A DNA stretch of 15,612 nucleotides. It comes from Nitrospinaceae bacterium. GTDB lineage: Bacteria > Nitrospinota > Nitrospinia > Nitrospinales > VA-1. Both the position numbers and the translations under genes were made by a program. A model generated the notes under the pieces. The model was not told the DNA's origin and did no database searches. It saw nothing but the letters and a program-made list of their open reading frames with translations. Of the stretch, positions 6,515 to 14,353 are shown piece by piece. Within the stretch, counting starts at the first letter, position 1. Every line of letters begins with the position of its first letter. The stretch is taken from contig JAPYPK010000004.1 in assembly GCA_029937655.1 (NCBI GenBank), positions 1 to 15,612 on the forward strand. The letters are read 5' to 3'.

Positions 6515-7456
6515 TCAACATAGTACTCGTTTTGCTTTAAATACAACATCTTCTGCGGATAGCTCAGATAGCTTATCTTGGTCTACCACAGGCTCAACAA
6601 CAGCTAGTATCTTGTCGTTGCTTCCTAAAACCCGAAAATAATGGCCAGGTTCAAACCGGTCGGGAAGGGCTTCCAAAAAACATTTTGAAAGTGCTACGCC
6701 GTGTGAAATAGACTTTAGGTATTCCTCTTTTACACGAACCGTCGGGAGAAAGTTGAGGACTTCTTCTAAGTGCAAAAGCTTCCTAGATAAACTACCTTCT
6801 TTATGTGCAGTTTTTAATTCTTCCAGAGTCATTGTACTTCCCATACTAAATAATCCAACCTTGGTTCGAGTCAACCGAACCATATGAGCACAACAACCCA
6901 GTTTTTTACCAATATCATGCGACAGGGTACGAATATAAGTTCCTGAAGAACAACGCACCTCAAATATAACCTGATTCCTCTCCTTCTTTATAAAGTCTAT
7001 TGAATATACTACTATTTTGACAGGATCTCTGTGGATATTAATACCATTTCTGGCTAATTTGTAAAGAGGAATTCCATTTTTCTTTTTCGCTGAATACATT
7101 GGAGGAACCTGATCTTGTTCTCCTACAAACGTTTGAAAAACCTGTTTCATTTTAGCTTCATTGATCAGAGATGGGTCATTGGTAGATATTACTCGTCCGG
7201 TAGCGTCTTGAGTATCTGTTTCTGAACCTAGTTCAAGGGTTGCTCGATAAGTTTTCTGAAGGGACGATAAAAATTGAATAATTCGTGTGGACCGATTGAG
7301 GCATATGGGAAGCACTCCATCGGCTATAGGGTCTAAAGTTCCGATATGTCCAGCTTTTTTGACGCCAAGAATTTTTCTAACAGACCAAACCATGTCAAAA
7401 GACGTTGGCCCGGATGGTTTGAAAAGATTAACAACGTTATTCTGAGTGTAGCTCAT
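6515..7456 (-). CDS. truB: tRNA pseudouridine(55) synthase TruB
   Basis: TruB isomerises U55 in the T-loop of nearly all tRNAs and acts as a tRNA-folding chaperone. The catalytic aspartate is Asp42 in GHIGTLDPIADGVLP. Upstream is the family KPSGPTSFDMV block, and the region from GAT-like QDATGRV through PPMYSAKKKNG to SSGTYIRTL follows the family order. At 313 residues it matches the long, E. coli-like form, with a C-terminal PUA-type RNA-binding region from about residue 245. The start overlaps the end of rbfA by 20 bp and has no Shine-Dalgarno of its own, so translation is probably coupled to rbfA. The next gene downstream, rpsO, follows after 143 bp containing the long hairpin. Confidence 0.97.
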   Translation of the reverse strand: MSYTQNNVVNLFKPSGPTSFDMVWSVRKILGVKKAGHIGTLDPIADGVLPICLNRSTRIIQFLSSLQKTYRATLELGSETDTQDATGRVISTNDPSLINEAKMKQVFQTFVGEQDQVPPMYSAKKKNGIPLYKLARNGINIHRDPVKIVVYSIDFIKKERNQVIFEVRCSSGTYIRTLSHDIGKKLGCCAHMVRLTRTKVGLFSMGSTMTLEELKTAHKEGSLSRKLLHLEEVLNFLPTVRVKEEYLKSISHGVALSKCFLEALPDRFEPGHYFRVLGSNDKILAVVEPVVDQDKLSELSAEDVVFKAKRVLC

Positions 7457-7781
7457 TAATAATTGTATTTATTTTAGCGACGCGTTTCGCTGTTTCATCA
7501 AGAATGAATTCCAATACAGGAATATATCGAAGATTGAGGTTTTTTCCTAAAGAGCCTCTGATAAATCCAGATGCATTGGTCAGGCCTGTAATAGTTTCGC
7601 GTTGCTCTGATTCTGTTCCCAATACACTGATATAAACTTTCGCGTGTTTTAAGTTGTTAGTCAAATCTACCGTTGTTACTGTAGCAAAACCGATCCGTGG
7701 GTCTTTTAAGCCCCTTTGAATGAGAGCCGAAATTTCTTTTAAGAGTAATTCCTGAACTCTTTCTGATCGTTTAAACCGCAT
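7437..7781 (-). CDS. rbfA: Ribosome-binding factor RbfA
   Basis: This 114-residue KH-fold protein binds immature 30S subunits and helps 16S rRNA 5'-end maturation and cold adaptation. Recognisable family blocks are RSERVQELLLKEIS at the N-terminus, LKDPRIGFATVTTVDLTNNLKHAKVY in the middle and LRYIPVLEFILDET at the end. The family's typical length is 110-130. It lies between infB and truB as usual; its last 20 bp overlap truB. The ATG at 7779-7781 has only a poor ribosome site. The gap of 87 bp to infB contains a small hairpin but no ylxP/DUF503 gene, which sits here in many bacteria. Confidence 0.96.
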   Translation of the reverse strand: MRFKRSERVQELLLKEISALIQRGLKDPRIGFATVTTVDLTNNLKHAKVYISVLGTESEQRETITGLTNASGFIRGSLGKNLNLRYIPVLEFILDETAKRVAKINTIINELHSE

Positions 7782-7820
7782 GGCTTCATGAAACCCTGAA
7801 TAACACCGTTCAATATTTTA

Positions 7821-7848
7821 AACTTTTAACTGTGTCAGTGAAAAAGTT
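7821..7848. other. Small imperfect hairpin in the infB-rbfA gap
   Basis: AACTTTT (7821-7827) pairs with AAAAGTT (7842-7848), and inside it ACTG (7829-7832) pairs with CAGT (7836-7839) around a three-base loop. No U-tract follows on the transcribed minus strand, so termination is unlikely. It may slow decay or processing between infB and rbfA; the role is unknown. Confidence 0.35.
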
Positions 7849-7869
7849 GTGTTAGTGCATCTCGTTATA

Positions 7870-10218
7870 CTAAACTTTGATCTCTTCTAGTATGTAAGGT
7901 TCTACCACATCTCCTTGTTTTATATCTTGAAAGTTCTCTAAAGAAAGTCCGCACTCGTAACCTTGTTGTACCTCTTTCACATCTTCTTTAAAGCGTCTGA
8001 TCGAAAGAATTCTCCCTTGATAAACCACTACGCTATCACGGATGAGTCTAGCCTCAAGATTACGTTCCATTTTTCCTTGCGACACGTGACATCCAGCGAT
8101 CGATCCTATTTTTGGGAGGTTGAACACTTCTCTTACATCAGCTCGGCCGATAACTAATTCTTTGAATTTTGGTGCTAGTAGGCCCTCCAGTGCTTTTTTC
8201 ATATCTTCAATAGCTTCATATATCACACTATATAAGCGCACATCTATTTTTTCTCGAATTGCTAATTGATCTGCTTTGTCCGTTGGGCGTACGTTAAACC
8301 CGATGGTAATTGCGTTAGATGCACTAGATAAAAGAATATCTGACTCGGTTATTCCTCCAACCCCATCGTGAATGATTTTAAATCGAATTTCTTCGGTTTC
8401 TAACTTTGAGAAGGCCTCGTGCACTGCGGCAATCGAACCTTGAGTGTCCGCTTTAACTATAAGGTTGAGTGTTTTGATTTTACCTTCTGTAATTTGATCG
8501 TGAAGATCCTCCATGGTCACTTTGGCAGATTCGGCTAACTGAACTTCCCGCTTTTTTTTGAGCCTCATTTCACTGTATTGCCTTGCCTTCCGTTCATCTT
8601 CAACCACATAAAGCTTATCTCCTGGTAGAGGAACTTCAGGCATTCCTACAATTTCTACCGGCATTGCTGGGGTAGCTTTTGAGGTTTTATTACCGCTATC
8701 GTTTATCAGTGCTCGTACTTTCCCAAAATAGGGTCCGACAACAAAAGGTTGTCCCACTGTCAATGTTCCCTTTTGCACTATCACCGTGGCAACGGGTCCC
8801 CGTCCTTTATCGAGTTTTGATTCAATGACAATAGCTTGGGGGCGGAGAGTCGGGTTTGCTTTAAGTTCCATGATCTCAGCCTGTAGAAGAACCAGTTCTA
8901 AGAGGTGTTCGATTCCAGTTTTTTGTATTGCGGAAACCTCTGTGAACATTGTCTGCCCACCCCAGTCTTCTGGTAACAAACCTATTTCAGCTAATTGCTT
9001 TTTCACCTCTTCCGGCTTCGCCTCATGTTTATCAACCTTGTTGATAGCAACCAAAATGGGCACGTTGGCTGCATGAGCATGATCGATTGCCTCTTTCGTT
9101 TGAGGTTTTATTCCATCATCTGCGGCAACAACTAGAATAACGATGTCCGTTACCTGTGCTCCACGGGCACGCATTGCTGTGAATGCTTCATGACCAGGTG
9201 TGTCAAGAAAAGTAATGAACTGACTCTTGATTTTTGCTCTGTAGGCACCTATATGCTGGGTGATACCACCTGCCTCGACTTCGGTAACACTAGTTTTCCT
9301 TATAGCATCGAGCAAAGATGTTTTTCCATGGTCCACATGACCCATGATGGTTACGATGGGTGGTCGGTTGCAAAGGTCTTTTGGGTTTTCTTTTTCCTCT
9401 TCTTCAAAATCAATTGCCGACTTGTCCTTGATCAATTCAACCTCAAAGCCGCGCTGGTCGGCTACCTTTGATGCGACCTCAAAGCTAAGACTTTGATTTA
9501 TAGTGGTCATCACACCCAATCCCATGAGTTCTTTTATTATGTCGTTGGGAGAACAACGCAACTTGTCTGCCAAATCACGAATCATTATGTTTTCTGGCAA
9601 TTGAACAATTTCAAAAGCTTCTTCTTGAACTTCAGGAGCTAGTTGTTCTGGTTTGAGTGGTTCTTCGGGAGTTTTTTTCTCTGATTTTTTCTCAGCTATT
9701 TTTTTTTGACTGACTGCAGGTTTGTCTTTAGTTGCAGTAGGTTTTGTTTTCACTTCAGCAGGTTTTTCTTCATGCTTTGTGATTTGGAGTCCAGTTTTTT
9801 TTAATACTTTAGCTGGTTCTTGTTTTGCGTCATCTTTCGCCGGAGCTTCTATGGTAGTTTTGGCGACTTTGGCTTTCTTTAAAGTAGTCGTAGATTTTTT
9901 TGGGGTTGTTTTTTCTGTCTTGGCTTTAACCTTTGGAACTTTTTTTTCTGAGGGTCTTTTATTCGTAGTTGACTTGGTCTTTTTGGATGTCTTTTTTGTA
10001 GTTGTTTTCTTGGTGGTGGATTTTTTGGTGGATTTTGGAGTTCCCTTTTTAGATGGGGTCTTTGGGGTTAATCGTTCACGGACTTCATCGGCAGTTTTTT
10101 CATCTATTGAACTCATATAATTTTTAACAGCTTGCCCCATATCTTTTAGGGAGTCCAAGATCTGATCGTTTTGGACATTGAGTTCTATCGCCAACTTGTT
10201 AACACGAATTTTTCCCAA
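7870..10218 (-). CDS. infB: Translation initiation factor IF-2
   Basis: IF-2 is the GTPase that brings initiator tRNA to the 30S subunit and promotes subunit joining. Domains in this 782-residue protein are: an N-terminal IF2-type module (1-~50), a Lys/Thr/Pro-rich linker (~51-190), the second IF2_N module (~207-262), the G domain, then domains II-IV with the C-terminal initiator-tRNA-binding region. GTPase motifs are G1 GHVDHGKT (293-300), G2 GGITQHIG (317-324), G3 DTPGH (339-343), G4 NKVD (393-396) and G5 SAIQK (429-433). A strong AGGAGG lies just upstream of the ATG, so the start is certain. It follows nusA after 78 bp with no ylxR between them. The linker is a low-complexity run of TTKK-like units, presumably disordered. 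Shorter IF-2 forms from internal starts are possible but not evident. Confidence 0.98.
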   Translation of the reverse strand: MGKIRVNKLAIELNVQNDQILDSLKDMGQAVKNYMSSIDEKTADEVRERLTPKTPSKKGTPKSTKKSTTKKTTTKKTSKKTKSTTNKRPSEKKVPKVKAKTEKTTPKKSTTTLKKAKVAKTTIEAPAKDDAKQEPAKVLKKTGLQITKHEEKPAEVKTKPTATKDKPAVSQKKIAEKKSEKKTPEEPLKPEQLAPEVQEEAFEIVQLPENIMIRDLADKLRCSPNDIIKELMGLGVMTTINQSLSFEVASKVADQRGFEVELIKDKSAIDFEEEEKENPKDLCNRPPIVTIMGHVDHGKTSLLDAIRKTSVTEVEAGGITQHIGAYRAKIKSQFITFLDTPGHEAFTAMRARGAQVTDIVILVVAADDGIKPQTKEAIDHAHAANVPILVAINKVDKHEAKPEEVKKQLAEIGLLPEDWGGQTMFTEVSAIQKTGIEHLLELVLLQAEIMELKANPTLRPQAIVIESKLDKGRGPVATVIVQKGTLTVGQPFVVGPYFGKVRALINDSGNKTSKATPAMPVEIVGMPEVPLPGDKLYVVEDERKARQYSEMRLKKKREVQLAESAKVTMEDLHDQITEGKIKTLNLIVKADTQGSIAAVHEAFSKLETEEIRFKIIHDGVGGITESDILLSSASNAITIGFNVRPTDKADQLAIREKIDVRLYSVIYEAIEDMKKALEGLLAPKFKELVIGRADVREVFNLPKIGSIAGCHVSQGKMERNLEARLIRDSVVVYQGRILSIRRFKEDVKEVQQGYECGLSLENFQDIKQGDVVEPYILEEIKV

Positions 10219-10296
10219 AAAAAACCTCCTAAACCGATTTTAAATTTTTATAATTAGTTTGCAGCATGTTGCGTTTCTTGCAGTTTCAAAAGCCAC

Positions 10297-11850
10297 CTAA
10301 TTACCAGTTAATTGCTTTTTTGCCTGCGCGATTATTACCGCAGCAGTTTCCAAGTTTATGCCTTCAATTTCTACTAATTCTTCTTTTTTTGTTACAGAAA
10401 GTTCCGCCAGAGTTTCAAATTCGTTTTTCAGAAGACACTCTATTACGGATGGAGAAACTTCGCGTAATTGATTTACTGGAATTTCTTGATCTTCTTCGTC
10501 AGACTTATCTGTTATTTGGGTTTTCTCGTCAGTTTCAGACTGTACCTCACCCTTTCTGTTCTCTTCTGCGATTCTCTTGATTATTTTTTCTGCAAAATCT
10601 AAAATTGACGCTGCTTTTTTGGGACCTATTCCAGGGAGAGTCGTTAATCCTTTTTCACCTTGCGCTATAACATTCTCAGCAGTAACTACATTGCCTTCAA
10701 AAAGAATAGCTGTTATTTTTTCCCCCAGTCCCTTTGCCGTGCTAACTTCACCTAAGAAACTAATCCTAGAACTACTTTTTTTAGTAGTTGGCAATAAACC
10801 GGAAATATCTAATGAGTCAGAAGCTTCAGAATGACTCTGAATATTTATTTTCTGTTTCACCAGTTTTGCAGCAAGTCGGACATTTTGTCCTTTTTTGCCA
10901 ATCGCTAGGGACATCTGGTCATCCGCAACAATAATTGTCATCTCATGATTCTCGCTATTTTTAATTATGCGAGAGATTTTAGCTGGGCTAAGGGCGTTTT
11001 TAATATATACTTCTGTGTCTTCTGAATATTCGACGATATCAATTTTTTCTCCCCGAAGTTCCTGTACGATTGATTGGACGCGCGTCCCTCTCATTCCGAC
11101 GCAAGCTCCAACAGCATCTACGTCACGGTCATTAGTTTTAACCGCTATTTTAGTTCTTCCATTAGGTTCTCGTACTATCCCCATTATTTCTATTATTCTC
11201 TCATTAATTTCAGGCACTTCAATCTCGAATAGGTTTTTAATAAGCCCTGTGTGCGTTCGGGAAAGAATCACTGTGGCATTTCGTGCTGTTTTCCCTATAT
11301 CAAGAACATACGCGCGAATACGATCACCTCGGCTAAATGATTCGCGAAATACTTGTTCTCGTCTTGGGAGAATTCCCTCTACTTTCCCCAAGTCAACAAT
11401 GATATCTCCATGTTGAAAGTGCTGAACAATACCATTAATTAATTCGCCTTTTTTATCTTGGTATTCTTCATAGAGGATGTCAACTTCTGCTTCACGAACT
11501 TTTTGAATGATTACTTGCTTTGCGAGTTGTGCGGCGATTCGACCGAAGTTTTTTATAGGTAACTGGATGAGCAGTGTTTCACCCGTTTTAGCTTCAGGGT
11601 TGATTACTTGAGCCTTTTCTAGCAAAATTTCTTCTTCAGGGTTGGTCACTTCGCTAGATACAGTTTTTTCAGAGAACACCTCTATTTCACCCGTTTCACG
11701 ATTAAATTCGATTTGAAGTGGGCCATTAGTTTCTAGTTTTTTGCGGGCTGCTGCTTCCATGGCCTTCTTAAGGGCATTGATTAAAATATCTTCTTCTATG
11801 TTCTTTTCTCTAGCTAGTAGCCTTATGTTTTCTAACACTTCAATAGTCAT
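10297..11850 (-). CDS. nusA: Transcription termination/antitermination factor NusA
   Basis: NusA binds RNA polymerase and nascent RNA and modulates pausing, termination and antitermination. The 517 residues show an N-terminal polymerase-binding domain (1-~130), S1 (~136-199), KH1 (GMRGTRVQSI, ~252-261), KH2 (AIGKKGQNVRLA, 316-327) and a C-terminal extension. The extension has two helix-hairpin-helix-like repeats: ~380-425 with LPGIGPKKAASIL, and ~465-515 with VEIEGINLETAAVII. An acidic linker of about 35 residues joins them. This resembles the AR1/AR2 repeats of E. coli NusA, which contact the polymerase alpha C-terminal domain; many Gram-positive NusA proteins lack them. It starts eight bases after rimP ends and has a weak ribosome site, so coupling to rimP is likely. 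NusA could act on the attenuator-like leader ahead of rimP; this is inference. Confidence 0.97.
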   Translation of the reverse strand: MTIEVLENIRLLAREKNIEEDILINALKKAMEAAARKKLETNGPLQIEFNRETGEIEVFSEKTVSSEVTNPEEEILLEKAQVINPEAKTGETLLIQLPIKNFGRIAAQLAKQVIIQKVREAEVDILYEEYQDKKGELINGIVQHFQHGDIIVDLGKVEGILPRREQVFRESFSRGDRIRAYVLDIGKTARNATVILSRTHTGLIKNLFEIEVPEINERIIEIMGIVREPNGRTKIAVKTNDRDVDAVGACVGMRGTRVQSIVQELRGEKIDIVEYSEDTEVYIKNALSPAKISRIIKNSENHEMTIIVADDQMSLAIGKKGQNVRLAAKLVKQKINIQSHSEASDSLDISGLLPTTKKSSSRISFLGEVSTAKGLGEKITAILFEGNVVTAENVIAQGEKGLTTLPGIGPKKAASILDFAEKIIKRIAEENRKGEVQSETDEKTQITDKSDEEDQEIPVNQLREVSPSVIECLLKNEFETLAELSVTKKEELVEIEGINLETAAVIIAQAKKQLTGN

Positions 11851-11858
11851 AGGGTCTT

Positions 11859-12320
11859 TTAAAATTTAAAAATTAATTTGGCTTGTGCGATGTTCGACAA
11901 TGAAATTTCAAAAGTTTTTTTTTTGTTCTCTAAAAATAGAGTGTCATTTGAAAAATCTTTAATGGTTCCAGTATTTGTTTTACTATTATTAATGGGCAAA
12001 TAGGTTTTGACCAGAACTTGTTTCCCTTTATTTCTAATAAAATCAGTCTCTTTTTTTAATGGTCGGTCCAGACCAGGGGAAGAAACTTCTAGAACATAGC
12101 GGTCGGCAATTAATTCGTGGATTGCAATTAAGTCTTCAATTTCTCGACTCAACCTTTGACAGTCGTTAACTGTCACTCCTTGATTTTTGTCGATGAATAC
12201 TCTCAGAGACCAAGTTTTGCCAGTCTTTTTGTACTCAACATCAACTAGTTCAATGTCACTTCCTTTTAGAGTTGGCTCAACAAGATCAGTAACCAACTGA
12301 TAAATAGGGTTTTTCCTCAT
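11859..12320 (-). CDS. rimP: Ribosome maturation factor RimP
   Basis: RimP binds the free 30S subunit and promotes late 16S folding and S12 incorporation. At 153 residues it has the usual length. The N-terminal domain has IELVDVEYKKTGKTWSLRVFID, then VTVNDCQRLSREIEDL and the family signature YVLEVSSPGLDRPL (roughly residues 76-90), followed by a C-terminal SH3-like barrel. It is the first gene of the cluster and starts the rimP-nusA-infB order seen in most bacteria. No clear Shine-Dalgarno precedes the ATG. The upstream bases contain TGCTATAGA at 12324-12332 on the same strand, a possible extended -10 so close to the ATG that a transcript from it would be nearly leaderless. The main promoter is more likely the one at 12492-12519, with a structured leader between. 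Confidence 0.95.
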   Translation of the reverse strand: MRKNPIYQLVTDLVEPTLKGSDIELVDVEYKKTGKTWSLRVFIDKNQGVTVNDCQRLSREIEDLIAIHELIADRYVLEVSSPGLDRPLKKETDFIRNKGKQVLVKTYLPINNSKTNTGTIKDFSNDTLFLENKKKTFEISLSNIAQAKLIFKF

Positions 12321-12399
12321 TTATCTATAGCAATTACATGTAGTCGCTTTTGCTTCGAGTCTACCTAAACGATTACTTTTTCTTTGCATTGTGAGTTAG

Positions 12400-12485
12400 G
12401 AGTTGATCCTTATCCTTATTTTCTTCATAAAAGCAAAAAAAAAGCGTGGCTTAAGCCGCGCTCTCAGGTAGGAACCAACTCTATC
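12400..12485 (-). promoter_or_regulatory. Structured 5' leader of the rimP-nusA-infB operon (attenuator-like)
   Basis: Near the expected transcript 5' end, 12481-12470 (GAGUUGGUUCCU) can pair with 12410-12400 (AGGAUCAACUC): 11 pairs, with one G-U and one bulged U. The enclosed segment holds the terminator-like hairpin at 12435-12462. A further CUACCU (12471-12466) can pair with AGGUAG at 12366-12361. Rfam describes a rimP leader in enterobacteria and E. coli nusA is autoregulated through leader terminators. A parallel here is inferred, not shown by homology. Confidence 0.55.
12435..12462 (-). terminator. Terminator-like hairpin (attenuator) in the rimP leader
   Basis: Read on the minus strand, AGCGCGGC (12462-12455), loop UUAA, GCCACGCU (12450-12443) and then a run of about nine U overlapping the stem end (12443-12435). 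One C.A mismatch lies in the stem. It sits ~25 nt after the predicted transcription start of the rimP operon and ~115 nt before the rimP ATG, so it would stop leader transcripts rather than proS messages alone. Confidence 0.65.
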
Positions 12486-12491
12486 GTTTTC

Positions 12492-12519
12492 ATTATACTC
12501 AAAGGTGGAAGTGTTGCAA
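12492..12519 (-). promoter_or_regulatory. Sigma70-like promoter of the rimP operon
   Basis: On the minus strand, TTGCAA (12519-12514) and a perfect TATAAT (12497-12492) are 16 bases apart. The expected start is at about 12484-12485, three or four bases before the first leader stem. It lies in the gap after the proS stop codon, which supports independent transcription of the rimP cluster. Confidence 0.72.
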
Positions 12520-12525
12520 GAAAAT

Positions 12526-12562
12526 TTTTATCAAGGAGTTGCTTATCATAACTCTGATAAAA
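12526..12562 (-). terminator. Hairpin around the proS stop codon, probable proS terminator
   Basis: On the minus strand TTTTATCAGAGTT (12562-12550) pairs with AACTC-(CT)-TGATAAAA (12540-12526): 13 pairs with a two-base bulge and a nine-base loop (12541-12549) that contains the proS TGA. Only ATTTTC follows, so termination would be partial. The stem end is directly followed by the -35 of the rimP promoter. Confidence 0.45.
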
Positions 12563-14255
12563 TTGTGGAGATATATGCAATTTCTTCTGGGAATGAAATT
12601 AGCTGGGATTCGCCAGTTTTTCTTAGCTTTATTTCTATTTTTCCCTCATCAAGATTTTTAGGGCCAACGATTATTTGGATTGGGATTCCAAGAAGATCAG
12701 CGTCTTTGAATTTTGCACCTAATCTGTCTGAGCGGTCATCAAGTAAGGTTTCGATTCCTAACTCCCAGAGAGATTTATAGATCTCTTTGGTTGCTGAATG
12801 CACGGCATCGTCCGAAAAGTTGACTGGAAGAATAACAGCTTGAAAAGGAGCGAGGGAAATAGGCCAGATGATTCCTTTCTCATCATGGTTTTGCTCAATA
12901 GCAGCTGCGGCAGTCCGTCCAACTCCTATCCCATAACAGCCCATGATCATTGGTTGTTCTTTGCCTTGATCATCTAGATACAAGGCTTGCATGGATTCAC
13001 TGTATTTTTTGCCTAGGATAAAAATATGTCCTACTTCGATACCTCGTTTGATTTTAAACTTTCCCAGTTCGCACTTAGGGCAAGGGTCTCCTTCGTTGAT
13101 ATTTCTGATGTCCCCTATCTTTTCAACATTCAGATCTCGTTTAAACTGAATACCAGTCAAATGGGTATCTATTTTGTTTGCCCCTGCGATGCTGTTGGAC
13201 ATAAGCAGGATTTCGTTGTCGGCAAAAACTTTGAGCTTAATTCCCACAGGCCCCAAGTATCCGCAAGTCAATCCAGTCGTTTTTGTAACTAAATTTTCTG
13301 AGGCAGGGATAAGCCATTCGCAGTCGACCAGGTTTTTAAGTTTGACAGGGTTTATTTCACGGTCGCCTCGAACGAGCCCAGCAACTAGTCCTTGGTCGGT
13401 TTCAAATATAATGGTTTTAATTAGTTTTTTAGGTGACACTCGAAGAAATTGGGTTACTTCTTCTACAGATTTTTTTTTTGGAGTGGCAACTTCAATTAGG
13501 TCCTCCAATAACGGAGACTCTGTATTTGTTACCAAGACTTTCGTTTCAGCTTTTTCAAGGTTCGAAGCGTAATCGCATGAATTGCAAAATCCTATGCAAT
13601 CTTCCCCAGAGCTTGCGAGTACGACGAATTCATGAGAGAAATTCCCCCCGATGGTTCCACTATCGGCTTCCACCATTTTAAAATCTAGCCCACATCTTTT
13701 GAAAATTCGGGAATAGGCACTCGCCATACTTGAGTAAGTTTCGCGGATACTTTCCTCATTTGCGTGAAAGCTGTAAGCATCTTTCATTGTGAATTCACGC
13801 CCACGCATTATTCCGAAACGGGGTCTTACTTCATCTCGAAACTTGGTTTGAATCTGGTACAAGGTAATTGGCAATTGCCGGTAGGATTTTACTTCACGAC
13901 GAACTATGTCTGTAATAACCTCTTCGTGAGTTGGTCCATAGCAAAATTCACGGTCATTCCGGTCTTTGAAGCGTAGCAATTCCTTTCCATAAAAATCCCA
14001 GCGGCCACTTTCGATCCATAATTCGGCAGGTTGGACGCTAGGAAGGAAAACTTCTTGTCCTCCAATCTGGTCCATTTCTTCCCTAATGATCTGCTCGACT
14101 TTTCTCAGCATCTTCAGCCCTAATGGAAGGATTGAATAGATGCCGGCAGCCATTTGACGAATCATTCCAGCGCGGACCATGAGCTTATGGCTAGCAACCT
14201 CGGCATCTGCAGGAGATTCTTTTAGGGTGGGTATTAGTAGTTTTGAATAGTACAT
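12546..14255 (-). CDS. proS: Prolyl-tRNA synthetase (bacterial type with editing domain)
   Basis: ProRS is a class II synthetase that charges tRNA-Pro in the cytoplasm. The 569 residues are normal for the bacterial form. The catalytic domain opens with AGMIRQMAAGIYSILPLG, carries motif 2 in FRDEVRPRFGIMRGREF (139-155) and motif 3 in MGCYGIGVGRTAAAAIEQ (438-455). Between them is the INS cis-editing insertion (~225-405), with Lys280 (KKLIKTI) and His365 (DTHLTG) matching residues that clear mischarged Ala-tRNA. A cysteine-knuckle pair, CNSCDYASN and CPKCELGKF, is typical of many non-gammaproteobacterial ProRS enzymes. The C-terminal anticodon-binding domain starts near 470. No T-box or other leader is visible in the 98-bp gap upstream, and the ribosome site is weak. 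It could be cotranscribed with the upstream phosphonate gene, although functionally unrelated. Confidence 0.97.
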   Translation of the reverse strand: MYYSKLLIPTLKESPADAEVASHKLMVRAGMIRQMAAGIYSILPLGLKMLRKVEQIIREEMDQIGGQEVFLPSVQPAELWIESGRWDFYGKELLRFKDRNDREFCYGPTHEEVITDIVRREVKSYRQLPITLYQIQTKFRDEVRPRFGIMRGREFTMKDAYSFHANEESIRETYSSMASAYSRIFKRCGLDFKMVEADSGTIGGNFSHEFVVLASSGEDCIGFCNSCDYASNLEKAETKVLVTNTESPLLEDLIEVATPKKKSVEEVTQFLRVSPKKLIKTIIFETDQGLVAGLVRGDREINPVKLKNLVDCEWLIPASENLVTKTTGLTCGYLGPVGIKLKVFADNEILLMSNSIAGANKIDTHLTGIQFKRDLNVEKIGDIRNINEGDPCPKCELGKFKIKRGIEVGHIFILGKKYSESMQALYLDDQGKEQPMIMGCYGIGVGRTAAAAIEQNHDEKGIIWPISLAPFQAVILPVNFSDDAVHSATKEIYKSLWELGIETLLDDRSDRLGAKFKDADLLGIPIQIIVGPKNLDEGKIEIKLRKTGESQLISFPEEIAYISTILSEL

Positions 14256-14353
14256 AGTGACAGTTTTCTTTTAGCCTTTAACTTCAATTGTTGCGAGGCT
14301 ACCTCGGTTCTTTTCTTGTTCGCATCAAAAGCGTTTCTGGATCAAAGGTGTGC
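14256..14353. other. Gap between proS and the phosphonate gene
   Basis: These 98 bp contain one small perfect hairpin, CGAGG (14294-14298) with CCTCG (14302-14306) around a three-base loop. On the transcribed minus strand it is followed by CAACAATTG, not a U-tract, so it does not look like a terminator. I see no convincing promoter for proS. Confidence 0.4.

Noticed and set aside
7810..7838. Minus-strand promoter CTGACA-17-TATTGA before rbfA
   Set aside because: The -10 matches poorly and the -35 falls inside a small hairpin; the cluster can be transcribed from upstream.
9722..10120. 132-residue hydrophobic plus-strand frame
   Set aside because: It is antisense to the Lys-rich IF-2 linker; the V/F-rich composition is just the complement of AAA/ACT codons. 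No ribosome site.
10967..11416. 149-residue plus-strand frame opposite nusA
   Set aside because: Ser/Arg/Ile-rich composition is typical of an antisense shadow, and NusA on the other strand is unmistakable.
12400..12481. 82-nt segment with closing stem considered as a tRNA, since a tRNA precedes rimP-nusA in E. coli
   Set aside because: No T-loop GTTCRA, no D-arm and no cloverleaf; the A9/U9 run in the middle excludes a tRNA.
13174..13572. 132-residue plus-strand frame opposite proS
   Set aside because: Shadow of proS with no independent start signals or recognisable motifs.
14294..14306. Hairpin as a terminator of the phosphonate gene
   Set aside because: Only five pairs, and no U-tract on the transcribed strand.
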